A stretch of DNA of 64,000 nucleotides from Sitta carolinensis (lineage: Eukaryota; Chordata; Aves; Passeriformes; Sittidae). The stretch lies in NCBI GenBank assembly GCA_032173965.1, contig JAVUNC010000004.1, forward strand, positions 3,946,001 to 4,010,000. The letters run 5' to 3'. Below are positions 11,817 through 22,180 of the stretch, piece by piece. The notes beneath the pieces are model-generated. The model saw only the letters and a program-made list of their open reading frames with translations, was not told the DNA's origin and made no database searches. The translations under genes and the position numbers were made by a program. Every line of letters starts with the position of its first letter. Within the stretch, counting starts at the first letter, position 1.

Positions 11817-11838
11817 AAAAAAAAAAAAAAAAAAAAAA
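11817..11838. repeat. Poly-A run (A22)
   Basis: This is an uninterrupted run of 22 A residues. An AATAAA lies about 45 bases upstream (near 11771), rather far for a polyadenylation-type retrocopy end. I see no retrocopy body, so I treat it as a simple homopolymer. Confidence 0.9.
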
Positions 11839-12266
11839 TAGGTGGGGAATGGATGCCCATAGGGTCTGATAATATTTTCCTAGAGTGAAAACTGCTTCTA
11901 CAAGATATTAGTAAACATCCATTTGTATTAGTAATTAACTTCAGTGTTTTGGTATCCATTTATTTCTCCCGATTTCATGTTCTGGTCCAGATCATTGTTA
12001 AATGAGCAGCACCATAATAGCCTTGATAGAACTGTTTGGACAATTATTTTTCAGCTAGATCTGAGCCATAGCTGATCCCTATTTGCCCCACAGCCAGGCT
12101 TGCAGATCAATCCAGACCTTTGCTTTTGGGCAGATGAGCTGGACAGAGAAAAGTTCTATAAAAAATTCATATATTTTGAGGCTAGTGAACTTAAATTTAA
12201 GAATATTAAATTTCTCCAGGAAATAAAAATAGAGTTTTTAGAGTTTTCATTAGGCTGCAGTAATAT

Positions 12267-12284
12267 TATATATATATATATATA
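12267..12284. repeat. (TA)9 microsatellite
   Basis: Nine perfect TA dinucleotides are followed by AAGAAG. The tract is short and could be length-polymorphic. Confidence 0.92.
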
Positions 12285-13899
12285 AAGAAGAACAGGGGAA
12301 AAAAGGACAAATAAAAAGAATTCTTTCAGGGAAAAAATGTTCATAATACACAGAAAAAAAGCTTCTAGTATATACATTGAAAACCACAAACTGGTAAGTA
12401 AAGCACAAGAGGCATGAGGAAGCAAGTGAAATTATTCCCTCCATTAAAGAAAACTGATCAAAAATATCTGCTGAAACCATAAATAAATAATCCCAGCACA
12501 TAAATCTGGAGGAAAGAGGAAAATACATTGAAGGAGTAAGTATCACTGTAAAATTTCCAAATGTTGTCCTGAAAAACCCAGAGATATTTTTTAGTCACAT
12601 GTTTGAAAGTGTTTCACTGACAGGTGGTAAAGATATCTCAAAAGCAGGTGAGGAACTGAGTGAAGGAAATAAATGTGGTTCAGAGGAAACTGAAAATACT
12701 TTACTCATCATTTGAAGGACCAAAATAAAATATATAAATAAAATTAAAAGGTTAATATTGTTCCTTAAATTATAAAATCTGGGCATACCTGCACAAATGC
12801 TTATGCCTATATCCCTGTCTACAGATTTGTGGTGTGCATATTAAATTAAAAATGCAGAATTGTGTGTGTGTGCCTTATATAATTAAACTTTTTTTCCCAC
12901 AGTCCTTTTCTAAAATAAATATTCCCTATAAATGACTCACTATGAAAAAATATTTGCAAAATTGTAAAAAAATTTAAATATCTTACTAATGTAAAAGAGT
13001 TAGAAATGTTCAGAACATTTCCACCAACCCAAAAGAAAAATGAGCAGGAAATGTTTTCAAACCATCCTGTCCAGTCAAATACTTTTGTTCCAATCACTTC
13101 TTTCTTTTTACTCGAGGTAAAGGTGTTGCAAGGATCTCTTTTGAGCATGCAGCATCCTGGGTTTTTGTGTGGGAACTCTCAGCCTGTTCCTGGTCATTTT
13201 ATTGATGATTGCCAGGCAGATTTGTCCAAAACCTTGGCAGAGAGCAAGCCAACAATTGCAATCTTTATCAGACTTCAGAAAAATATCTCGGTCTGTGCTC
13301 CGGCTCCTGTTAACTGCAATAGACAGAAAAAGGTAATGTTAATTTTCTGTGTAATATTGGTCGAGCCAATTAGGTTTTCAAACCTTTATGCCTGAAGTTA
13401 AGCATATAAATTATTTTTAAGGTATTTAAATAAAATTGGCTAGATTTTGTGAGAATATTCTCAGTCAATTTGCTTTAGATTTCATTAAAACTTTAGGTGA
13501 TCGGTGTAGCAGCATCATCCATGTCTGGGTTAAACTGAGACTTTTCCTTTTTATATTTTAAATCCCAATTTGGATTAGGAACTCAATTCTGAATTATGTC
13601 CTGAGCTTATTTCTAAACTTGCCAAGAGCAAAATTATTATAAAGCATCCCAGACAGATATCTTGTTCAGGACAGGGACTTAATCCATAAAGGAAAACAAG
13701 AATTACCCTGCATATTTTAACATGGAAATTTCAGCATGTGTTTTCATTTGAAACCAAAAGTTTTTCACTTTTTTTTTCTCAGGGCAAAATAAGATGCACT
13801 TCCTTTCTCTAATGCTTCACATTCTTATCCGGGAAGTGGACACCAGATGCACAATTTTGCTTTTATTTGAGTAAACTGGGATATCCCAGCTGCCTTTGG

Positions 13900-13972
13900 T
13901 TATTGGCATTATTACTGAGTTATTGGTATAATTGGTATTGGTATTATTACTGGAATATTGATATCATAACCT
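13900..13972. repeat. Degenerate TATTGGTAT minisatellite-like tract
   Basis: Units related to TTATTGGTAT and ATTATTACTG recur four to five times with small insertions between 13900 and 13972. This suggests local slippage duplication and not a dispersed element. Confidence 0.65.
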
Positions 13973-14501
13973 GAATACCTTTTGACTTGTAAATTTGACC
14001 ACAGAACTCTTTGCTAGACTTGAGGAGTTATTCCAAAATATGTAGCATGACACACGATACATTTCTGTGGGAACTTAATCTTAAATAACTGGTCTTTTCC
14101 AAACACAATGTTTTATTCAGATTTCTAGGGTCTTGGAATTGGTATTTTTATGACCTATTAGGTTAATTGCTTGGGATCATCCACACTCTTTGAAAGATCT
14201 GTTGTCAACAGGAATGAGTTTTGCCTGTCAATTTGCCAAACAGACACAGGGAGATCAAGTTATCCAACTGCTGCAAGGTTGTAATGTGATCCCATCTACA
14301 TGTACATACCACACATAGCAAAGTGGAACCTCAGTTCCTTATTAGTCTTTGAGTGCTGTGATAAAGTGAGTGAAAAGGATCAAAAAGACACGAGAAATGT
14401 ATAACTGGATTATCAGAGCAGCCACAGCTTTCCCTGAGATTGAAACTTTATTGCTTTAGACACTGTATGGAGATGCAGTAATAAGTGGTCACTACCCCTA
14501 A

Positions 14502-14588
14502 GAATCATAGAATCATGGAATGGTTTGGGTAGGAAGGCACCTTAAAGACCATCTAGTTCCAACCCTCTGCCTTGGGCAGGTACACCTT
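14502..14588 (-). mobile_element. CR1 LINE, antisense, left part of an interrupted copy
   Basis: The plus-strand sequence starts with the octamer end (GAATCATAGAATCATGG) and continues with GGTTTGGGTAGGAAGGCACC, CCAACCCTCTGCC and GGGCAGGTACACCTT. It stops there, and an LTR-like insert follows. The next CR1 motif, CACCTTCCATTATCCC, resumes at 15021. The two parts therefore belong to one copy that was split. Confidence 0.93.
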
Positions 14589-15022
14589 TATCCTGGTTCT
14601 GGTCAGGAGAGGGTTAATCTTTGCAGTAGCCAGGAAGGAGGAGGTGATGACCAGGACTTGGAGGTGATTCTGTACCTCCTCACATCATTTTCTGGGAATG
14701 GGACACAGGCTTCCTTCCACCCTGGGGTAGTGTGGGAGAGGTCAGGTATTTTCTGTTACTGGGAGGTTCCTCAGGGTTGAGTAGCAACATTTCTTTTATT
14801 GTACTCTCTGTCATCACAGGATTGTGGCTGTTACTGTTCATTTTCTTACCTCATTGCTGTTTCCAGTAAATTGTTCTTACCCCTTTATCTTCACCTTCTG
14901 CACCTCCAATTGTCTCCTGCCCTCTGCAGCGAAGGGGAGAGGGAAGTGAGTGAGTAGCACATGGTTTGTAGTGGTTTCAGTGGGAACACCAAATTGGAAA
15001 ATGTCATTCCTAAACCAAGACA
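14589..15022 (+). mobile_element. ERVL-like solo LTR inserted in CR1
   Basis: About 430 bases of non-CR1 sequence interrupt the CR1 copy. The left edge (TCCTGGTTCTGGTCAGGAG, AGGGTTAA) and the right part (TTGTACTCTCTGTCATCAC, TTCTTACCCC, GTGAGTGAGTAGCACATGG, GGAACACCAAATTGG) resemble LTRs of avian ERVL-type endogenous retroviruses as I remember them. The element appears to end in GACA. The CR1 bases CACCTT occur on both sides, so a short target-site duplication is plausible but cannot be cleanly separated from the LTR end. No gag, pol or env sequence is present, which fits a solo LTR left by LTR-LTR recombination. The 86-codon plus frame here is not viral protein. Confidence 0.75.
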
Positions 15023-15185
15023 CCTTCCATTATCCCAGGTTGCTCCAAGCCCCATCCAACCTCGCTGGGACACTTCCACTTAAGGGGGCAGCCACAGCTT
15101 CTCTGGGCACCCTGTGCCAAGGCTCAGCACCATCAAAGAGTGAGAATTCCTTCCTAAATACAACAGAAATTAGTACAAGAACACA
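15023..15185 (-). mobile_element. CR1 LINE, antisense, right part of the interrupted copy
   Basis: CR1 resumes with CCTTCCATTATCCCAGG, TTGCTCCAAGCCCCATCC, GGGCAGCCACAGCTTCTC and GGCACCCTGTGCC, then degrades through AGAATTCCTTCCTAA into TAGTACAAGAACAC near 15180. It is continuous with 14502-14588 once the LTR is removed. Confidence 0.9.
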
Positions 15186-15908
15186 TAACCTCTACAGTAG
15201 ATAGTTTGTGGGACAATTTGACAAGAAGGCAAATAAATTAATTATTTGTATTCAAGTGCAATCTGAAGCCCAGAAATAGCAGTGTGTCTCTGAAAGCTGT
15301 GTTTCAACTGAATGAGAAGTGATGGGCTTCATGCAGGAACTTGAAGGTACAAGGTGTGATACTCATCTTGCACCTTATTGAAAAATGCATACAACACCAA
15401 ATTTTCCCTGTGGAGGTAATTCCTCTTTTCCTAACAGCACCTCAGATGAATTGGACAGATCACTTCCAATAGAAGATCACTTCCTTTTCCTAACATTTTG
15501 GTGAGCAGCAACAGAGAAAATTAATCTTCCCTTATCATCATCTTTATGGAGCCCTGAACCATCAAGATGATGGACCTGCTTGTACTGGTAATTGTGGTGG
15601 GATCTGTGGAGCAGCAAGGATTACTCCAACCATTTGGTGGTTATACCTTTCACTGGTTGGAAGACAAGCCCTCATAAAATGAGGCAGAACCATTTAATTT
15701 TATCCTTTTTATGTAGCTACTATTTTGTTGAGGCTTCTCTTAATCAAGGATGGAATTTTAATGCGATCTGGAAGTTGGACAAAAAGCTTGGAAGCATTGA
15801 TTTTGCTATTTATATCGCTGTTTAGTTAGCAGTAGTGGGAGGTATTAATATCATCCTCTGCATTATTAGAGGGAAATAAATGTTGGGAAGCATTGGTCAT
15901 GACAGAAT

Positions 15909-15968
15909 GAAAACAAAAAAAAAACCCAAAAAACAAAAACAAAAACAAAAACAAACTAAAAAGAAGAG
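15909..15968. repeat. (AAAAAC)n A-rich tract
   Basis: A-runs are separated by single C or CCC, including four successive AAAAAC units around 15927-15955. Confidence 0.9.
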
Positions 15969-16260
15969 AAAAATGTTCTCTCTCTGTATTTATAATAACA
16001 GTAACATCTATAAACCAGCCCAAAGAATAAGAACTATCATGTTAGAAACAAACATGTATATAAAAATAGTAACAAGAACAACCACCTAATCTGCTCTTCA
16101 GACAGAAAACAAGGTAATTAACTCTGCTCCCGTCCTGATGGTCTCATTTGAATTTATGCAATTTCCTTTATATTCTCCTTTGTTTGTTCTATTCTCCTTT
16201 ACCAGTGTGCTTTTATAATTTCTGTTGTTTATTCATGGCGGAGCTAGTTGGAGCTTTCAA

Positions 16261-16327
16261 TCAAAAAAAAAAGAAAAAAAAAAAAAAGAACAGAAAAAAA
16301 AAAAAAAAAAAAGAAAAAAACCAAAAC
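16261..16327. repeat. Poly-A tract with G and C interruptions
   Basis: A-runs of 7 to 20 residues are separated by single G or GAACAG. Lysine-rich frames on the plus strand and phenylalanine-rich frames on the minus strand across this tract are artefacts of composition. Confidence 0.93.
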
Positions 16328-16554
16328 AACTGCACTATCCTCCAACTGGCCAACGTGGAGGTTGGAGACCACACGGGGATCAAAGCGATATGAGGACAAC
16401 AGGGGTTTCATTAAAATGTTCTCCTCACTGCCTGAGGAAAGAGCAGTGAGGACAGAGTGAGAGGGGGAGGGGGGAAGGGAAATCATCTGGCCCAAACAAG
16501 TTTAACTAAAAAAAAAATCCAAGCAAACCACCTGTGGTCTCCTTGGAAACTGGC

Positions 16555-16810
16555 TTGCAACCCCTCCAGCCACCTTTTAATGAAACCCCAGAGCCCCTTT
16601 ATTAATTTATTAAAGAATCTATTTTCTGAAGATTCATAAACCGCGCATAACTCATATTCCAACACATCTCTGCTATGCTAATAGTGCGTGCTGCCATGAA
16701 TAATTAATTCTTTAATTAGTAATAATTAGAGGTTGTTGTATAGGTCAAACCATTGGGCTGACAGCATGCTACTGTCAAAATGTCATTTGAATTAACAAGA
16801 GTGTGGCCCT
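16555..16810. other. Candidate conserved noncoding element, homeodomain-site rich
   Basis: This repeat-free block has three TAATTA cores within 28 bases (16701-16706, 16713-16718, 16723-16728), a TTTATTAATTTATTAAAG stretch near 16598 and a retained CpG motif CCGCGCATAA at 16641-16650. Clustered TAATTA is the usual core of paired, LIM and Hox-type homeodomain sites. The block lacks coding character on both strands. I infer a developmental enhancer-like element, and a cross-species alignment is needed to decide. Confidence 0.42.
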
Positions 16811-17650
16811 TTCTGCACAGAATGATTCGTTGTTTGGGGTCGGTTGTCCCCTCCCCTCCAAATTTATTGTTTTAAGGGTGAGTTGCTTCAGAAGATGTGG
16901 AACACATAAAAGGAAATGTTTAATAGCATTTACAGCACAATTGAAAAGCTGCAGACCTTCAGCAGATGCTTATAGTGGTGGATCTTGGTGTGGGAATTTT
17001 GTTCCATTTGAAAAAAAAAAAAAAAAAGGAAAGGGATAAAAGCATTTGCATTGACATTCTGGACTAAGCCAAATCATGTCTTTTTCCTAAAAATCATGAT
17101 TTTTTTTGTCAAAATCACTGTTCCCTCTCTACATCCCTGCAAGGATGTTAATTAGACCCAATTTGTGGGTCCAGTTCTTCTACTCAATGAGTGACAAGAA
17201 TTTAATCCTTGGAATTTATACACCAAGATGTAGGTTCAATATCTTGTCTGTTTATAGCCTGTTTATAGGAATCTGAACCATTTTTCAAGGGAATATAGAA
17301 GCCACTGGTATAGACAGGCTTGAAAGCTGAGTTTAGTCTTGCTCTGCACTATGGGAAACAAACTGTCCCCACCAACAAAAAGGAAACAAGTCACCCTTTG
17401 AGTTAAGCCACTTGATTGGAAAGAAGACAGTTAAGAAGCAAAGGGAAAACATCAAATTTATGAGAGAAATAATGCTGCAAGTATTAGTTCTGCCTCTATT
17501 TTTTCCACTCCTGGGTGCAGCAACTTCTGGAGAAGGACAGCAGCTCAAACCAAGGCATCAAATTTCCCAGAAGAATTCTTCCCTTGGGACATGAACTGCA
17601 CCATTTCATGAACTTCTCCTTTTAGGAACAAGTGACAGGGCTTATTTGAA
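16811..17650. other. Unique noncoding DNA
   Basis: It contains an A17 run at 17011-17027 and an octamer site ATTTGCAT at 17044-17051. I see no gene. The stretch just before 17651 may be a more diverged upstream part of the CR1 fragment that follows (ACAAGTGACAGGG near 17630), but this is uncertain. Confidence 0.45.
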
Positions 17651-17808
17651 CTTTGGAACAGGCTCTCCAGGAAAGTGGCAGACTCACCATCCTTGGAAGT
17701 TCTCAGCAGTGGCACTTTGTGATATGGTTTAGTGAGCATGGTGGAGTTTGGGCAAAGGTTCTATTTGATGGTATTGGAGGTCCTTTCCAACATTAATGTT
17801 CCTATGAA
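17651..17808 (+). mobile_element. Older-type CR1 LINE fragment, sense
   Basis: The motifs GGAACAGGCTCTCCAGGAAA, GGCAGACTCACCATCC, GATATGGTTTAGTGAGCATG and GGAGGTCCTTTCCAACATTA follow the order of the CR1 subfamilies whose 3' UTR contains ATGGTTTAGTGGGCATGGTG. This is a different subfamily from most copies in the window. The tip has decayed to CCTATGAAA. Confidence 0.85.
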
Positions 17809-19201
17809 ATTATAAGTTGGCTGGACCTTCAATCTGACCTAACACAGACGTTCTGTCATAAAGAACAATTCCTATATGAGGAATCTGATGCACGTAAATA
17901 TCCTTACCTGATTTCTTTGTATCTTTTTTAGGGAGGGAGCAGAGATCTTCAAATGCAGCGGGTTATTACCAAACTTGCACCACTGAAGTGAAGTGCTGGG
18001 GGAAGGTAAAAGTTCAAATGAATGAGCATGACAAGAACCTGTCCTGATTTGAAGGGGGAAGAAAACACAAAAAGTAACTGCAATGGTAGTGCAAGAAAGA
18101 GAAAATGCAGATCAGACGTGGTGGGGTAAATCACCTGGGCAGAGACCCACGCAATCACAGCTTCACTGAGCTCTCTTCAGCTCAAAGCCTCTTCACGTGG
18201 CGCTGTGCCCGACAGACCCACACACAAAGCTCTGATGGAGCAAGGGATTTGAATCAAGCATTTCATTCCACTTGAAAGACCCCAACCTGAATGGGTCGGC
18301 GCTGCTGCAGTCATCACAGAAATACAAACACACAGCCCCAGTCCAAACTGAAGTGAATGAAGTCCTTAACTCACAGCAGAATGGATTGGAGCCCAAGAGC
18401 CCACTTTTTTCCATTCCTGCTCTGACTAAAAAACACACATTCTTTCTTTCTAAGAACAACCAGAAGCCTTTTTTATTCCTCTCTTCCTTGCCTGCTAACA
18501 GAAATATTAATAAGTGGAGGCTAAGCAAATGCAAAAAGGGCTTGAAAATGTTTTCCAGTAAAAAGGATATTAGAAACAACCTTTTCCATAAAGAGGGAAA
18601 AAAGATAGAAAAATATGACAAGATAATAAACCCATAATAATAATATGCAGTGGAGTGAAGTGGCAGCTATTTTGCTCCTAGTCAAAAAATTATATTATCA
18701 AAAATCCTTTTGTATCATTACATATTGATGTATAAAAAATATGAAACAAAAAGAAAACCACCAGAGACTGTACATAAAGGTTGTTTTCTGTTGACAATGC
18801 AACAAGGTCAAGAAGGATTTTACATGAAAGTTCTTTGAAATCCATATCAAGGGTCTGGTTTGTAAAACAGAACAAGTATGGTGGTGGTGGTGGTGAACAT
18901 TGTTGTAGATCTGCTGCTTGCAATACAGGAGACAATTTATGTTCTCCTGAAAAAGTACAAAGGTTTATTGGTGTGAGAATGATTTAAATCAATATGTTAA
19001 TCAGATTTTTAAAGTCAACAACTTGTGTTGGGTTGTCAAAATAAGCTCAGTGGACAGTAATAGCAATAGCAGAATATTGACACTAGCTTTAAAAATGGGA
19101 CGAACTCAAACATTTGTCACCAGAGGAAGCATGATCAGAGCCATGGTCACTGAGCACAGTTATTAGCCCAAAGTTAGACAACAGGATTTTTTCCTCATCG
19201 A
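17809..19201. other. Unique noncoding DNA
   Basis: I see no dispersed repeat. Two overlapping open frames at 18193-18621 (minus, 142 codons) and 18272-18637 (plus, 121 codons) lie in a slightly more balanced patch, but neither resembles a known protein and one is the shadow of the other. A short GGT repeat is listed separately. Confidence 0.5.
18879..18895. repeat. (TGG)n short microsatellite
   Basis: Five to six perfect TGG units on the plus strand. Confidence 0.9.
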
Positions 19202-19492
19202 ACACAGAATCACTAAGGTGGGAAATGGCCTTCAAGATCATCAGTTCCAACCTTAAGACTATTTATCCCTAAGCCCACTAAACCATACCACTCTGCTTGT
19301 TTTTTTGACACTCACAGAGACAGTGATGCCTCCCTGGGTTCCAATGCTTGACCAATCTTTCAGGGAGGAAATTTTTTCTGATACCCAACCTGGACCTCTG
19401 CTGGGACATCTTTAGACCATTTCCCCTTGTGCTATCATGACTTGCCTGAGAGAAGAGGTCAAACCATAGCTCCCCACAACTTCACACATGTC
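19202..19492 (-). mobile_element. CR1 LINE fragment, antisense, older subfamily
   Basis: The plus-strand order is ACACAGAATCACTAAGG, CCTTCAAGATCATCAG, CCCACTAAACCATACC, GTTCCAATGCTTGACCAATC, GGAGGAAATTTTTTCTGATA, CCATTTCCCCTTGTGCTATC and AGAAGAGGTCAAACC. This is the reverse complement of the subfamily with the ATGGTTTAGTGGGCATGG signature, the same group as 17651-17808 but in the opposite orientation. The divergence looks considerable. Confidence 0.88.
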
Positions 19493-20184
19493 TCTAGTCT
19501 AGAAAGCACACACTGATTAATTAATCCATGTATCTCTTTTCCCCATCCAGGGTCCAGGAAATACAGGGGAAATACTGTGTTCTCACTCAGTTTTGGTTTT
19601 TTTTACCCCTTGTGTGCTTTTTCCTGGCAGAAGACCCAGTCTTTTGTTCTCTCTACCCACTTGATAGGTCTTGTAATTCTCCCTGACAGAAGTCCACAGC
19701 CACACATGGCTTTGTGGAGCTACCATGAACTCTGTGAACCACAATCTGTCTCTTCTGTTCCTCCTTCTGTCCAAAGGACTTCCCATTTTCTGTTCTCTCA
19801 CAACCAAACTGCACACCATTTCTCCTTAGGATTTTTGCCACTGTCTCCTAATCTCTTTTTGTAAGACAGAATTGTTCCGCTTTTTTTTTTTTTTTTTCTT
19901 TTTTTCTTTCTGTGTGTTTTTCTGCCTATTACTTTCCACAGTTCTCTTCTTCAGAAAACCTGTTTATCAGCTCACTCTTTCAACAAAGAAACTCTTCTTT
20001 CACCTTGTTTTCATACTTTTACAGGCATCTGCTTAATCTCTTGTACTCTTCTTTTTAGTGGTTATCAAAACATCCTGAATTACCCAAATGTTTGATGTCT
20101 TCGAGTGTGTCCTGTCTCAGGTTATCTTTGTATCCAGAAGCATCCTTCTGCCCAGACCTTCTTAGCTAGCAGCAAAGGCAGAGA
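19493..20184. other. Unique pyrimidine-rich noncoding DNA
   Basis: The plus strand is rich in C and T, with a poly-T run at 19881-19897 followed by CTTTTTTTCTTTC. Open frames at 19577-19864 (plus) and 19583-19819 (minus) are unrecognisable and overlap in opposite directions. Confidence 0.5.
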
Positions 20185-20592
20185 AGGGTCAAGAGGATAT
20201 TCAAAGGGCTGTAGCACTTCTGCTCTGGAAACAGGTTGAGGGAGCTGGAGGTACTTAGCCTGAAGAAGAGACATGCCTAAAAGTGCTCCAAGAAAACTGG
20301 AAAGAGACACTGGAAAAGGAATGCAGAGATAGGAAAGGGGCAATGACATTAAGCTGAAGGAGGGTAGATTTAGATTGGATATTTGGATGAAATTCTCCCC
20401 TGGGAAGATGGGGAGGCCCTGGCACAGGGTGCCCAGAGAAGCTGTGGCTGCTCCTGGATCCCTGGAAGTGTCCAAGGCCAGGTTGGATGGGCTGGGAGCA
20501 ACCTGGGTTAGTGGAAGGTGTCCATGGCAGGGGACTAAGAACAAGATGATCTTTCAGGTTCCTTCCAACCCAAACAATTCTGTGAGTCTATG
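20185..20592 (+). mobile_element. CR1 LINE fragment, sense
   Basis: Motifs run from CAAAGGGCTGTAGCAC (20202), TCTGGAAACAGGTTGAGGGA (20223) and GTAGATTTAGATTGGATATT (20363) to GGCCCTGGCACAGGGTGCCC (20413), GGAAGTGTCCAAGGCCAGG (20464) and TTCCTTCCAACCCAAAC (20551). The ATTCTGTGAGTCTATGA tip is at 20576-20592. There is a deletion relative to other copies near the CCTAAAAGTG block (about 20275). Confidence 0.94.
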
Positions 20593-21210
20593 AACTTTAT
20601 GGACAAAGTACTTCCCACCTTAAATCTAGTGTAAATATGTGTAAAACAAGACCCATATCCTGCAGTTTCTGCTTCCAGGCCTCTGTTGTCAGTGACACTC
20701 TGTGTTAGTTTGGGTCAGGGCTGTATTGAGTAAAACCAGTTTATCTTTCTTTTCCTAAATACACAGCCACTTCCCTCAAATTTCTTAGTTTTCACTAAGA
20801 TTCTCCGCATCCATTTACATCACCTTATGATGAATCTCAGTTTATGAACTGCTCTAGTCAAAAGTTGCTTGTTCTTGGTGTCTGTGGTCCAAGGCAGTCT
20901 GTTAGAATTGTCTCTTAGCTGTGCTCAGCTTCTACCATGTGGCACCTCCCAGCTTGTTTGACTCTCCCACTGACAGTTTAATATGCAATGTTACAATTTT
21001 AATGCACTAACTTTCAGGCTTATCATTTATTCTATCAGGTATTTTTGTTTTATTCATTATCCCTGCAGATAAACTATCATCATGTATAACACAACACAAA
21101 TTGTGCAGCCCCTTGCAGCGGCTTCGCTTGGAAAGATTTGTGTTCATACAAAGATTTGCACGTTGTGTTCCTGAACAGATCTGTAGGTCCTGCTATACAA
21201 CCCAACCCTG
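20593..21210. other. Unique noncoding DNA
   Basis: I see no gene or recognisable repeat. A TGTGTTAGTTTGGGTCAGG string near 20701 is faintly LTR-like, but no LTR body follows it. Confidence 0.45.
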
Positions 21211-21346
21211 TCACAGAACCACAGAATGGTTTGGGTTGGAAGGAACCTTAAAGCTCATCCAGTTCCAACCCCCTGCCATGGGCAGAGACCCCTTTCCCTA
21301 GAATGGGTTTTTCCATATCCCACCCAACCTGGCCTTGGTTGGATGT
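21211..21346 (-). mobile_element. CR1 LINE 3' fragment, antisense
   Basis: It starts with TCACAGAACCACAGAATGG and continues GTTTGGGTTGGAAGGAACC, CATCCAGTTCCAACCCCC, TGCCATGGGCAGAGACCCC and AACCTGGCCTTGG. It then breaks off at about 21346. The middle section (21295-21325) is diverged or partly deleted. Confidence 0.92.
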
Positions 21347-21656
21347 TTTAGATGAATTGAAGCAGTCTCTTTAAGTGACCTCGAGTCAGCAGATTCTGCT
21401 AGGTTTGTCTGTGAAAAATGGCAAAGCCAAGAATACAAACCAAACTTTTGGGGACAGTGCCAACTAACGCTATGAAGAGTGTGTCTGGCCAAGGATCTCA
21501 AGCAGTGTTGGCTCTGACTTCAAATCCAAAGTGTTGGCTTAACTGCCTTCCTTTAATTTGTATGAGAATATCAGAACAAAAGTCTTCTTTTTGACTCTTT
21601 TCCTTAACTTTTTGTCCATGGCTAGCAGAAGGTCCTCACCACTGGTCCTAAATTAT

Positions 21657-21766
21657 TTTAATTATTTTTTTCTTTTTTTCATTTTCTTTCTTTCTTCTTT
21701 CTTCTTTTTTTACTTTCTTCTTTCTCTTTCTCCTATCTCCATTCTTCTTTCTTCTTGTTCCTTTTC
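21657..21766. repeat. TTC/TTTC-rich polypyrimidine tract, about 110 bases
   Basis: The plus strand is almost wholly T and C (TTTCTTTCTTTCTTC, CTTCTTTCTCTTTCTCC and related units). Long homopurine-homopyrimidine tracts can adopt triplex (H-DNA) structures and mutate quickly in length. The frame across it encodes only F, L and S runs. Confidence 0.9.
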
Positions 21767-22150
21767 CAGCAGAAGGACTGCAGTGCTTCAGGTGTTTCAT
21801 AAGATGTCTGGTCCCAAACACAGATCAGGAAAGCCTAGTTCCTGTCTGAATCCTAAAAATATTTAGATTTTTTTGCTTATAAACAAATGGACCTTCATCC
21901 TGGGCACAGGATGTGTCCTGGTTAGTGCAGTATCTCTTTGGCCCTGACGTTTCCCCTTTCTGATTATTATCAGAGCTATTATAGATGTGGAGATTGATTA
22001 AAACATAAAACATTGCCCTGAGGTGCTCATTTTATTTTTAGCTCAGAGGCGACTCAGTAGCCTTGCAGAGCTTCTGTGGGACTCCTGTGGATTCCTCCCA
22101 TGTTTCAGGCCTCCAGGGTCAGGGCAGCAGCACAGGGACATTACTGAGCA

Positions 22151-22180
22151 TCTCAGGATTTTCTCAGGATTTTCTCAGGA
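22151..22180. repeat. Short tandem repeat, 11-base unit
   Basis: The unit TCTCAGGATTT occurs twice in full and once in part (TCTCAGGA), a 2.7-copy tandem array. Confidence 0.88.

Larger units (their letters stand above)
10806..14501. other. 3.7 kb of unique AT-rich DNA
   Basis: I see no named interspersed repeat or supported gene. Simple-sequence features are listed separately. A 129-codon ATG-initiated frame at 13006-13395 (plus) has no known domain. It lies in a moderately conserved-looking stretch (about 13090-13450) and contains a splice-donor-like AAAAAGGTAATG near 13325-13336. The part around 11385-11560 also looks repeat-free and TAAT-rich, but evidence for function is weak. Confidence 0.5.
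15186..16554. other. Unique noncoding DNA with A-rich tracts
   Basis: I see no gene or dispersed repeat. At 15445-15505 the word AGATCACTTCC occurs twice and TTTTCCTAAC twice, which suggests a small local duplication. The A-rich tracts are listed separately. Lysine-rich or phenylalanine-rich open frames across them are artefacts. Confidence 0.5.

Noticed and set aside
11771..11838. AATAAA followed by A22, possible retrocopy end
   Set aside because: The spacing is too long for a polyadenylation signal. No processed gene body or target duplication is visible, and the run may be simple slippage.
16148..16495. Lysine-rich and phenylalanine-rich open frames
   Set aside because: They are translations of the poly-A tract at 16261-16327 on either strand.
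20700..20760. TGTGTTAGTTTGGGTCAGG as a possible LTR start
   Set aside because: No LTR-like continuation or matching end is visible within the next 600 bases.
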